7,132 nucleotides of DNA from Streptococcaceae bacterium (GCA_031285105.1 JAITWV010000117.1:1-7132), one strand, 5' to 3'. Counted from the stretch's first letter, positions 1-6,079 are shown. A program made the numbers and translations. The notes: a model not told the origin generated them from the sequence alone.

Positions 1-90
1 AAATTCTTAACTGATTCATAAGTATTTTAAATGGTTAAAGTTTTTTTGTTTTAAAAACCTATAATCAGTTTAAATAATGTAAATCAGCGA
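1..90. other. AT-rich non-coding stretch before the palindromic element
   Basis: No open frame of coding quality is seen on either strand here. The stretch is AT-rich with homopolymer runs. The 8-base arms AACTGATT (9-16) and AATCAGTT (63-70) are exact reverse complements but lie 46 bases apart, so this is a weak structural signal only. It may be the tail of an intergenic region whose upstream gene lies outside the window. Confidence 0.5.
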
Positions 91-316
91 GAGTTTTCGT
101 ATATGGGCGGAGGACTGGCGCGAGGCGTGTGGCAGCAGTGGCACTAGGGGAATCGGCGTAGCGTGGGCTTTTCTTAGCGGTTTACCGCTTAGAAAACCCC
201 TAGCCGATTAAGGAATGAGATTTTTTGGAATGTGCTTTTCCTTCCAAAAAAGCTCATTCCGTCCCGCCACAGCAGCCGCACCGTCGAGCCAGTCCGCAGC
301 CCATATACGAAAACTC
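91..316. repeat. Large GC-rich imperfect palindrome with two nested hairpins (MITE-like or structured RNA element)
   Basis: Seen directly: 91-108 is the exact reverse complement of 299-316 (18 bp). Pairing continues inward with few mismatches, including 112-119/288-295, 127-133/275-281 and 138-142/266-270, so the outer stem has about 50 positions per arm. Inside are two further hairpins. Hairpin A spans 151-209 (151-157/203-209, 165-167/197-199, 169-174/191-196, 176-180/185-189, TTTA loop). Hairpin B spans 212-260 (212-219/253-260, 221-226/246-251, 227-230/242-245). Together they make a three-way junction on either DNA strand or in RNA. The element is far richer in G and C than its flanks, which suggests an inserted unit. 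No clear target-site duplication is visible. Small palindromic repeats called EFAR are reported in Enterococcus faecalis; membership here is only a possibility. An open frame of 74 codons on the minus strand (189-413) follows from the palindrome and has no coding support. Confidence 0.8.
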
Positions 317-495
317 GTAAGTAAAGAACGCCCTTGCGTCCTAGTATTTCACAGACTCCAATTAACTTACGATGTACTAAAGTGAGTGTTTTCTTAAATA
401 TCATCCCAAGCACACTACTTGCTAAAAGATCTTTGTTTCAATCTATCTAGATTTCGTTATTAAAAGCAAAAGAAGATAGTAGTATTAAAATATGA
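317..495. other. Non-coding spacer between palindromic element and promoter region
   Basis: No gene is supported here. The octamers TCGTAAGT (315-322) and ACTTACGA (365-372) are exact reverse complements and could form an extra stem directly abutting the large palindrome, enclosing a small hairpin ACGC/GCGT at 328-339. The rest is AT-rich, with a short palindrome around TCTAGA (440-453). It may be part of the 5' control region of the PTS operon or remnant of the inserted element. Confidence 0.4.
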
Positions 496-524
496 TTGAT
501 TAAAAATAAATAATTAAACATAAT
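496..524 (+). promoter_or_regulatory. Candidate sigma-A promoter of the PTS/GH1 operon
   Basis: A -35-like TTGATT (496-501) and a -10-like CATAAT (519-524, five of six consensus bases) are separated by exactly 17 bases. The predicted transcription start, near 531, would fall inside the first cre-like box, the classic arrangement for catabolite repression. A competing promoter downstream is TTTACT (547-552) with an extended -10 TGTTATACC (565-573) at a 15-base spacing, or the TATAAT at 560-565 with a poor -35. I prefer the upstream one on spacing. AT-rich DNA yields such matches by chance. Confidence 0.45.
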
Positions 525-538
525 TGAAAGTGTTTTCT
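524..538. promoter_or_regulatory. cre-like CcpA box / LacI-type operator 1
   Basis: TTGAAAGTGTTTTCT fits the Gram-positive cre consensus WTGNAANCGNWNNCW with one mismatch, TG in place of the central CG. Its core GAAA-GTGT-TTTC has matched half-sites. It overlaps the predicted transcription start of the upstream promoter candidate. This predicts glucose repression of the operon through CcpA, or control by a LacI-family sugar regulator that is not encoded in the window. Confidence 0.5.
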
Positions 539-553
539 AAAAACTATTTACTT

Positions 554-569
554 TAACATTATAATGTTA
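554..569. promoter_or_regulatory. Perfect 16-bp palindrome, candidate operator
   Basis: TAACATTATAATGTTA reads identically on both strands. It contains a TATAAT (560-565) and overlaps the extended -10 TGTTATACC, so a dimeric regulator bound here would block the downstream promoter candidate. The AT-rich context lowers the weight of the match, but 8+8 exact symmetry without a spacer is notable. No regulator gene is present in the window to pair with it. Confidence 0.4.
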
Positions 570-582
570 TACCATACGAATC

Positions 583-597
583 AAGGAAACGATTTCA
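583..597. promoter_or_regulatory. cre-like CcpA box / LacI-type operator 2
   Basis: AAGGAAACGATTTCA matches the cre consensus at all but one fixed position and keeps the central CG. The core GAAA-CGA-TTTC is symmetrical. It lies about 60 bases downstream of the first box and about 30 bases before the EIIC start codon, within the transcribed leader if either promoter candidate is right. A roadblock or DNA-loop mode of repression with box 1 is plausible. Confidence 0.55.
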
Positions 598-627
598 AAA
601 AACATATTAATTAAGGAGCTACATATC

Positions 628-2028
628 ATGTCTAATTTCTTTAACGCCCTATCATCAAAAATGATTCCACTAGGAATAGCAATGGGTGAACAACGCCACT
701 TAAAATCAATCAAGAATGGTTTAATTTCAATTATGCCATTAACAATCATCGGTTCATTTTTTACTGTCATTATTAATTTACCAATTCCAGGATGGGCTGA
801 TACTGTTGGACCTTACATGCGCGCTTTCGATGTACCTTTTCGTTTTACAGTTGGGATTATGTCGTTGTATGCAGCATTTACAATTGGTGCCTCCCTTGCT
901 CAAGAATATAAATTAGAGCAAAAAACAGCAGGGTTTCTTTCAATGCTAGGCACAATTTTAATGGTTATGCCTGTGCAGATTTCAGGTGTTTTAGACGCTG
1001 CTGGTCAATTAATTTCAGATGCTCAAATTGTTGATACAGCAGGAAATGTAGTAGCCTCAGGAACGCGTTTCTTACCGATTGCTCAACTTGGCTCATCAGG
1101 TTTGTTTGGTGCAATGTTGGCATCAATTATTACCGTTGAAATTATTCGTTTTTGTAAAATTCATAAATTAGAAGTAAAAATGCCAGATGGAGTACCACCA
1201 GTTATTGCTCAATCATTTTCAGCATTATTACCAACTTTCTTTGTTATCATGCTATTTTGGGTGCCAAGACATTTCTTTGGCATTAACATCAATGAAATTT
1301 TAACAACAATCATGTCGCCATTACGTGGTTTTTTAACAGGAAACAATATCTTTGGTGGAATTTTAACGCAATTAATCTTCTCAATGTTTTGGATTTTAGG
1401 GATTCATGGACCTCAAGTTATGGGGCCAATTATTCGTCCATTTTGGGAAACGGCCATCTTGGAAAATTCAGAAGCTTTTGCTAACGGTGTGTCAGCTTTT
1501 CATTTACCAAACATTTTTACTGAGCAATTCTTCCAATGGTATGCACAAATGGGTGGTTCAGGAGCGACTTTAGCATTAGTAGTAATGTTCTTGTTCTCAA
1601 AATCAAAATATTTAAAACAATTAGGTCGCTTATCAATTATTCCAGGTATTTTCAATATCAATGAACCGGTAACATTTGGTGCGCCAATCGTTATGAATCC
1701 GGTCTTGGCTATTCCATTTGTTTTAGCACCAGTTGCCAACACTATTTTAATTTATGTCGTAACAATTACAGGATTAATGCCTCGTATGATGATGCGCCCA
1801 CCGTTTTCAATCCCAGCTCCAATTGGTGCATTGATGACCACGAACTTTAACTGGGTGGCATTTGCAATGGTATTTGTTTCATTTGCTTTATCATTTGCCA
1901 TTTACTTCCCATTCTTCAAATCATTTGAAAAAATGCAATTAGCAGAAGAAGCAAAGAATGAAGCAGAAAAAATGAATAATAAAGACAGTGAAGACGTGTC
2001 ATTGTTTGATACAGTGAATGCAAAATAA
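628..2028 (+). CDS. PTS EIIC permease, lactose/cellobiose/chitobiose family
   Basis: Membrane-embedded sugar-transporting subunit of a phosphotransferase system; it carries a sugar across the membrane while EIIB phosphorylates it. At 466 residues with about ten hydrophobic segments it is a stand-alone EIIC with no fused EIIA or EIIB. Family hallmarks are visible: GIHGP with His260, and NINEPVTFGAPIVMNP (residues 343-358) with Glu346. These correspond to the His and Glu that contact the sugar in the diacetylchitobiose transporter ChbC. The C-terminal 37 residues are polar and charged (KSFEKMQLAEEAKNEAEKM onward), a cytoplasmic tail. The start is fixed by AAGGAG at 613-618, nine bases before ATG. 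It is the first gene of the operon, followed by a small membrane protein and a phospho-glycosidase, so a beta-disaccharide substrate is likely. No EIIA or EIIB gene is in the window; they must be supplied from elsewhere. Exact sugar unknown. Confidence 0.93.
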   Translation: MSNFFNALSSKMIPLGIAMGEQRHLKSIKNGLISIMPLTIIGSFFTVIINLPIPGWADTVGPYMRAFDVPFRFTVGIMSLYAAFTIGASLAQEYKLEQKTAGFLSMLGTILMVMPVQISGVLDAAGQLISDAQIVDTAGNVVASGTRFLPIAQLGSSGLFGAMLASIITVEIIRFCKIHKLEVKMPDGVPPVIAQSFSALLPTFFVIMLFWVPRHFFGININEILTTIMSPLRGFLTGNNIFGGILTQLIFSMFWILGIHGPQVMGPIIRPFWETAILENSEAFANGVSAFHLPNIFTEQFFQWYAQMGGSGATLALVVMFLFSKSKYLKQLGRLSIIPGIFNINEPVTFGAPIVMNPVLAIPFVLAPVANTILIYVVTITGLMPRMMMRPPFSIPAPIGALMTTNFNWVAFAMVFVSFALSFAIYFPFFKSFEKMQLAEEAKNEAEKMNNKDSEDVSLFDTVNAK

Positions 2029-2042
2029 TTTGATGTTTAAAA

Positions 2043-2068
2043 AAGTGCAACGATAAAAAGTTGCACTT
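2043..2068 (+). other. Intercistronic stem-loop after the EIIC gene
   Basis: AAGTGCAAC (2043-2051) pairs exactly with GTTGCACTT (2060-2068), giving a 9-bp stem with an 8-base loop. There is no T-run after it; the next gene's Shine-Dalgarno AAAGGAG (2076-2082) follows within ten bases. It is therefore probably not a full terminator but an mRNA processing or stabilising hairpin, or a modulator of expression between the permease and the downstream genes. Confidence 0.65.
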
Positions 2069-2088
2069 CTAATTTAAAGGAGACAGTT

Positions 2089-2343
2089 ATGATCTATCTA
2101 TTCATTGCAATTGCTATTTTCATCTCACATTATGTAAGTGGGAAATTATTAGCAAAATATAAACCATCATTTGCCGTATTATTGATTAGCGTATTAGGCT
2201 CATTAGTAATTATTGCTGTAGTGAGTGTACTTATTCAAACATTAATTCCAATTATGGGTGCGACAATTTTTGCAGGTGTCTTGTTGCAAAGTGCCTTCTT
2301 TAATAGAAGAAGAAATGCATTTTTAGGTATGTCTAATAACTAA
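2089..2343 (+). CDS. Small hydrophobic membrane protein of unknown function (84 aa)
   Basis: I do not recognise a family. The protein is almost entirely hydrophobic, with three likely membrane segments at about residues 1-17, 28-50 and 52-71. Positive charges lie at Lys19, Lys24 and Lys26 and in the Asn-Arg-Arg-Arg-Asn stretch after the last segment, which predicts an outside N-terminus and a cytoplasmic C-terminus. It is a real gene: AAAGGAG (2076-2082) sits six bases before the ATG, and it lies between the EIIC gene (60 bases upstream) and the GH1 gene (18 bases downstream) on the same strand. By position it may be an accessory of the permease, for example helping its assembly, stability or docking of the EIIB partner, but that is inference. 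It does not resemble EIIA or EIIB, which are soluble and carry a phosphorylatable His or Cys. Confidence 0.8.
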   Translation: MIYLFIAIAIFISHYVSGKLLAKYKPSFAVLLISVLGSLVIIAVVSVLIQTLIPIMGATIFAGVLLQSAFFNRRRNAFLGMSNN

Positions 2344-2361
2344 ATATAGGAGAAAAAAATA

Positions 2362-3726
2362 ATGACTCAATTTTTCTGGGGTAATTCCGTTTCAAGTATG
2401 CAAACAGAAGGTGGATGGAATCAAGGTGGCAAATCACTTTCTGTCTATGATATTCGTAAAGCTAGCGAAAATATTTCCGATTGGCATTTTTCAAATGATA
2501 ATTATAATAACTACATAGAAGACTTTGACTATATGAAAGATTTAGGAATGAATATGTATCGTTTCCAAATTTCATGGTCACGTGTGGTAGTTGATGGTGA
2601 TGGTGCGTTTAATGAAGAAGGGATCGCCTATTACGATAAATTTATTGATGATTTAATCGCTCGTGGGATTGAGCCAATGATTTGTTTGTATCATTTTGAT
2701 ATGCCACTTCATTTAGCGCAAAAATACAATGGTTTCTTATCAAAAGAAGTAAAAGATGCTTTTGTGCGTTACGGTAAAGAAATGATTAACCGTTTTGGCT
2801 CAAAGGTAAAATATTGGTTAACATTCAACGAGCAAAACTTATTCCATTTTGATAAAGCATTTCGTATCGCAGGTTACCTAGAAGGCGAACGCACAATAAG
2901 TGAATTGTATCAAATTATGCACAATGCAATGATTTCCCATGCTGAAATTTGTAATTATTTACATGAAACAACTAATGCACAAATTGGTGGAATGTTAGCT
3001 TATAACTTAGCCTACCCAGCTTCATCAAAACCAGAAGACATCAAAGTTGCTCGTGAGTGGGATGAATTTGTTAATATGACCTTATTAGATTGTTATGTAC
3101 ACGGCGAATATTCAAAACATCAAATGAAATTCGTAGAAAACAACAATATCGACATGAATATCTTACCAGATGAAATGGAAATTTTAAAAGCACATAAAAA
3201 TGATTGGTTAGCTTTTTCATATTATGCTTCAACCACATTAAGTGCTGAAAATATCCCAACTGGTACTGCACCAAATTACTATATTAACTACGGTAAACAA
3301 GACAATCCTCATATCGGAACAACGCAGTGGAATTGGCAAATTGATCCACTAGGCTTTAGAGAAATAATGAACCGTATGTATCAACGCTTTTCTTTACCAT
3401 TATTCCCAATCGAAAATGGCATTGGTGTACAAGAAGAGTGGGACGGGGTAAACATGATTGAAGATGATTACCGTATTGAATACATGAGTGAACATCTAAA
3501 AGAAATGTTCCATGCGATGAATGAAGACGGTGTTGAAATTATGGGTTATCTTGGTTGGGGTTTAATTGATATTATGAGCTCACAAGGGGACATGAGAAAA
3601 CGTTATGGCTTGGTTTTTGTCAATCGAACCAATGAAGATTTAAGAGATATGAAACGTGTACCTAAAAAAAGTTATGCATGGTTTAAAGAAGTAACAGCAA
3701 CCAATGGTCAAAGCTTATTTAAATAA
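2362..3726 (+). CDS. GH1 6-phospho-beta-glycosidase
   Basis: Cytoplasmic retaining glycosidase that cleaves the phosphodisaccharide delivered by the PTS into a hexose-6-phosphate and a free aglycone. At 454 residues it is slightly short for the family. The GH1 signatures are all seen: N-terminal FFWGNSVSSMQTEGGW (residues 4-19), acid/base Glu157 in WLTFNEQN, and nucleophile Glu351 in PIENGIG. The motif Ser406, Lys413, Tyr415 (in DIMSSQGDMRKRYG) matches the S-x6-K-x-Y that binds the 6-phosphate, which separates phospho-glycosidases from ordinary beta-glucosidases. TAGGAG at 2347-2352, nine bases before ATG, supports the start. It lies directly behind the permease and the small membrane protein and ends in a terminator. 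Whether the preferred glycone is gluco, galacto or N-acetylglucosamine-6-phosphate cannot be read from the motifs. Confidence 0.93.
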   Translation: MTQFFWGNSVSSMQTEGGWNQGGKSLSVYDIRKASENISDWHFSNDNYNNYIEDFDYMKDLGMNMYRFQISWSRVVVDGDGAFNEEGIAYYDKFIDDLIARGIEPMICLYHFDMPLHLAQKYNGFLSKEVKDAFVRYGKEMINRFGSKVKYWLTFNEQNLFHFDKAFRIAGYLEGERTISELYQIMHNAMISHAEICNYLHETTNAQIGGMLAYNLAYPASSKPEDIKVAREWDEFVNMTLLDCYVHGEYSKHQMKFVENNNIDMNILPDEMEILKAHKNDWLAFSYYASTTLSAENIPTGTAPNYYINYGKQDNPHIGTTQWNWQIDPLGFREIMNRMYQRFSLPLFPIENGIGVQEEWDGVNMIEDDYRIEYMSEHLKEMFHAMNEDGVEIMGYLGWGLIDIMSSQGDMRKRYGLVFVNRTNEDLRDMKRVPKKSYAWFKEVTATNGQSLFK

Positions 3727-3784
3727 ACAGTAAAAGTTATGTTATTTATGTAGAGTAGTTGTTTTTATTGCTAAATTGAATACG

Positions 3785-3824
3785 AAAATAATAACTGGTG
3801 CTTTTAATCAGTTATTATTTTTTT
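3785..3824 (+). terminator. Rho-independent terminator after the GH1 gene
   Basis: AAAATAATAACTG (3785-3797) pairs perfectly with CAGTTATTATTTT (3809-3821), a 13-bp stem with an 11-base loop, and the right arm runs into a seven-T tract (3818-3824). The stem is AT-rich, so termination may be partial, letting some transcripts continue into the amidohydrolase module. The 156-base gap here is the only sizeable one between genes, and it divides the locus into an uptake/hydrolysis unit and an aglycone-breakdown unit. Confidence 0.75.
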
Positions 3825-3840
3825 GAATTATTAAAAAAGA

Positions 3841-3885
3841 GAGGAGAGTCTTGTAAAAAAGTTCGGTTTTACAAGTAATTTTATG
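3841..3885 (+). promoter_or_regulatory. Unusual ribosome binding site separated from its start codon by a hairpin
   Basis: The only strong Shine-Dalgarno before the amidohydrolase ATG (3883) is GAGGAGAG at 3841-3848, about 35 bases away. Between them, CTTGTAAAA (3850-3858) pairs exactly with TTTTACAAG (3867-3875) around an 8-base loop. If this hairpin folds, the unpaired distance from GGAGAG to ATG shrinks to about eight bases, a normal spacing. The six to twelve bases immediately before the ATG hold no purine-rich site. A TTG (3851-3853) right after the Shine-Dalgarno is followed at once by TAA, a start-stop pair that could compete for ribosomes when the hairpin is open. Confidence 0.55.
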
Positions 3886-5010
3886 TTAGATTTAATTATA
3901 AGAAATGCAAAAACGATGACAAGTGCTCCATTTGAAATTGGTGTGCTTAATGGAAAAATCGTTCAAATTGCTGAGAAAATCAAAACACATTTTTCTAAAG
4001 AGTTCACCTTACAATCAACCCATTATTTAAGTGCTGGTTGGATTGATTCGCACGTTCATTGCTATAGTGAGCTTGATTTATATTACGATTATCCAGATGA
4101 AATTGGCGTCAAATCAGGAGTAACAACTGTGATTGATGCTGGAAGTTGTGGGTATGACAATATTGATGACTTTTATGAAAAAACAAGAGCGAATCAGACG
4201 AATGTCTATGCATTAATCAATATTTCAAGAACGGGGATTGTACGTCAAGATGAATTGTCCGATTTAGAAAATGTTAAAGAAGAACTTGTACGTGCATCGC
4301 TAGAAAAACATCCAGATTTCATCAAAGGTCTTAAAGTGAGAATGAGTAAAACAGTCATCGGTGAAAATGGCATCAAACCTCTTGAATTAGCCAAAAAAAT
4401 TCAGGTGAACAATCATCAACTACCCTTAATGGTTCATATTGGGTCGGCGCCAGCTAATTTAGATGAAATTTTGGAAAAAATGACTGAGGGTGATATTTTA
4501 ACGCATTGCTTTCATGGAAAAGAAAATGGCATCTTAGATCGAAATTGTGGTTGTCTGAAATCATTTGTTTTTGCAGGAAAGAATAAAGGATTAATTTTTG
4601 ATACCGGGCATGGCACAGATAGTTTTAATTTTGAAGTAGCAACTCAAGCGTTAGATGAAGGTCTAAAAGCAGATACGATTTCAACGGATATTTACATTCG
4701 CAATCGCCAAAACGGTCCTGTTTATAATTTAGCAACAACGATGGAAAAATTACATGTCATCGGTTATTCATGGGAAGAAATTATCGAAAAAGTAACGAGC
4801 GCTCCTGCTAAGGCATTCCATTTAACAACTAAAGGAAAAATTGCTGAAAATTACGATGCAGACTTTACTATTTTTGAATTTATCAATGAAGAAAAAGAAT
4901 TAATCGACTCTAATGGCAATCAAAAAATCACTCAGATGCAAATTCAACCAGTCAAAACAATTATCGGAGGGCATATCTATGACGCATTATCATCAAAAAT
5001 TATCGCTTAA
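3883..5010 (+). CDS. cog3964 amidohydrolase-superfamily metallohydrolase (probable deacylase)
   Basis: Cytoplasmic binuclear metal hydrolase of 375 residues. All expected ligands are visible: His57 and His59 (DSHVHC), Lys151 as the likely carboxylated bridging lysine (KGLKVRMSK), His185 (MVHIGS), His208 (LTHCF) and catalytic Asp269 (ISTDIY). An N-terminal beta-sandwich strand set (DLIIRNAK) and the C-terminal strand (PVKTIIGGHIYD) complete the fold. From memory it closely resembles E. faecalis EF_0837, often mislabelled adenine deaminase or dihydroorotase; published work on cog3964 found ester-type activity on acetyl-mandelate. By context, removing an N-acyl group from an amino-sugar acid is the best guess. 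The start is fixed by homology at the N-terminus and by an in-frame stop at 3832-3834 with no other in-frame start, though the ribosome site is odd. The last 32 bases overlap the next gene. An unusual CGC triplet (residues 222-224) lies in a likely surface loop. Confidence 0.88.
   Translation: MLDLIIRNAKTMTSAPFEIGVLNGKIVQIAEKIKTHFSKEFTLQSTHYLSAGWIDSHVHCYSELDLYYDYPDEIGVKSGVTTVIDAGSCGYDNIDDFYEKTRANQTNVYALINISRTGIVRQDELSDLENVKEELVRASLEKHPDFIKGLKVRMSKTVIGENGIKPLELAKKIQVNNHQLPLMVHIGSAPANLDEILEKMTEGDILTHCFHGKENGILDRNCGCLKSFVFAGKNKGLIFDTGHGTDSFNFEVATQALDEGLKADTISTDIYIRNRQNGPVYNLATTMEKLHVIGYSWEEIIEKVTSAPAKAFHLTTKGKIAENYDADFTIFEFINEEKELIDSNGNQKITQMQIQPVKTIIGGHIYDALSSKIIA
4966..4981 (+). promoter_or_regulatory. 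Ribosome binding site that fixes the DgaE-type start
   Basis: GGAGG at 4966-4970 lies eight bases before the ATG at 4979. The reading frame is open upstream to an earlier ATG at 4913, but that one has no Shine-Dalgarno and would add 22 residues (starting MAIKKSL) encoded by amidohydrolase sequence read in another frame. The start at 4979 is preferred, giving a 32-base gene overlap that suggests translational coupling. Confidence 0.85.
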
Positions 5011-6079
5011 ACAAGTCATCAACGCTTCAGGTAGAATGACCATTTTGGGAGTATCCTTGGTCAGTGAAAAAGTTTTAGCAGCGCAACGATTTGGTGGTGA
5101 AAACTTTTTTGAAATGAATGATTTAGCAATTCAAACAGGAAAGTTTTTAGCTAATTTGTTAAAAGTCGAAGATGTACAAATCGTCTCAAGTGCCTCAGCT
5201 GGCATTGCTCAATCGATTGCGGGGGTGATTGGCAAAGGTTGTAAGTATCACCTTTATCATCCATATACGGACAAAATTACCAAACGTGAAATCATTTTAC
5301 CTAAAGGACACAATGTTGATTATGGGACTTCGGTGGAGTTAATGATTGAACAAGGTGGTGGGAAAGTGGTGGAAGCAGGGTATGCTAATATGTGTACACC
5401 TGAGCAGATTGAGATGATGATTACAGAAAATACCGCAGCGATTCTTTACATTAAAAGCCATCACACCGTTCAAAAAAGTGTGTTAAATATCAAAGAAGCA
5501 GCAAAAGTTGCCCAAGAAAATGACCTGCCACTGATTGTTGATGCAGCAGCAGAAGAAGATTTATTTAAATATTATCAACAAGGAGCAGACTTGGTTATTT
5601 ACTCGGGTGCTAAAGCTATTGAAGGCCCGTCAGCAGGTATGGTTGTTGGTAAAAAGGGCTATGTTGAATGGATTCGTTTGCAATCAAAAGGCTTAGGTCG
5701 TTCTATGAAAATTGGCAAAGATAATATTTTAGGTTTTACCCAAGCAGTTGAAGATTATTTAGAAAATGGTAGTGAAACCGGAGAAAGTCAAAAAAATAGA
5801 TTAACCCCTTTTATTGAGGAATTGAATAAAATGAAACAAATTCAAGCACAAATCATTCAAGACACAGCTGGTAGAGATATTTTTCGAGCGAGTATGAAAG
5901 TTACTGGAGTTAAAAGTGCTTATCAAGTCATTGATGAATTAAAAGCCAACAACCCAGCTATTTACACTCGTGAATATCAAGCCAATCAAGGGATTATTGA
6001 ATTTGATATTCGCTCGGTCGATGCTGCGCAAATGAAGCAAATTGTCACAAGATTAACACAGATTATGGAGGAAAATTAA
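4979..6079 (+). CDS. dgaE: DgaE-type PLP-dependent D-glucosaminate ammonia-lyase (SelA-like fold)
   Basis: Fold-type I PLP enzyme of 366 residues, often annotated as SelA-like (EF_0838-type). Characterised DgaE from Salmonella removes ammonia and water from D-glucosaminate-6-phosphate to give KDPG. Visible features: an INASGRMTILG opening typical of the family, SSASAGIAQSIAG (residues 70-82) as the phosphate-cup region, Asp188 in LIVDAAAEED for the pyridine nitrogen, and Lys212 in YSGAKAIEGPSAG as the Schiff-base lysine. The family resemblance to SelA does not imply selenocysteine synthesis: neighbours are sugar-acid genes and the protein is shorter than bacterial SelA. It overlaps the amidohydrolase gene and abuts the aldolase gene with no gap. 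With a sugar kinase in the same unit, the substrate here may be unphosphorylated glucosaminate yielding KDG; that is inference. Confidence 0.85.
   Translation: MTHYHQKLSLKQVINASGRMTILGVSLVSEKVLAAQRFGGENFFEMNDLAIQTGKFLANLLKVEDVQIVSSASAGIAQSIAGVIGKGCKYHLYHPYTDKITKREIILPKGHNVDYGTSVELMIEQGGGKVVEAGYANMCTPEQIEMMITENTAAILYIKSHHTVQKSVLNIKEAAKVAQENDLPLIVDAAAEEDLFKYYQQGADLVIYSGAKAIEGPSAGMVVGKKGYVEWIRLQSKGLGRSMKIGKDNILGFTQAVEDYLENGSETGESQKNRLTPFIEELNKMKQIQAQIIQDTAGRDIFRASMKVTGVKSAYQVIDELKANNPAIYTREYQANQGIIEFDIRSVDAAQMKQIVTRLTQIMEEN

Noticed and set aside
189..413. 74-codon minus-strand open frame across the palindromic element
   Set aside because: Its sequence is largely dictated by the right half of the inverted repeat and its hairpins, I see no convincing promoter for it, and the product is not recognisable. 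Such frames are often annotated as hypothetical proteins in repeats, but coding is not supported.
567..770. Minus-strand open frame overlapping the EIIC start
   Set aside because: It is antisense to the strongly supported EIIC N-terminus and covers the cre-like box and ribosome site; no support for translation.
1500..1742. Minus-strand open frame inside EIIC
   Set aside because: It is a shadow of the conserved EIIC signature region on the other strand.
3071..3274. Minus-strand open frame inside GH1
   Set aside because: It is a shadow frame within a gene with intact catalytic motifs.
3776..3790. Third cre-like box before the terminator
   Set aside because: It needs two mismatches at fixed positions and overlaps the terminator stem; too weak to report.
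4913..4978. Earlier ATG that would extend the ammonia-lyase by 22 residues
   Set aside because: It has no ribosome site and the extra residues come from amidohydrolase-coding sequence in another frame; the ATG at 4979 has GGAGG at ideal spacing.
3883..5010. Adenine deaminase or dihydroorotase as the product name
   Set aside because: The metal ligands are shared by the whole superfamily, no purine or pyrimidine genes are near, and cog3964 proteins have been shown not to be dihydroorotases.
4979..6079. Selenocysteine synthase (SelA) reading of the PLP enzyme
   Set aside because: The gene is shorter than bacterial SelA and embedded among sugar-acid genes; no tRNA-Sec or selB is in the window. 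The ammonia-lyase family fits better.
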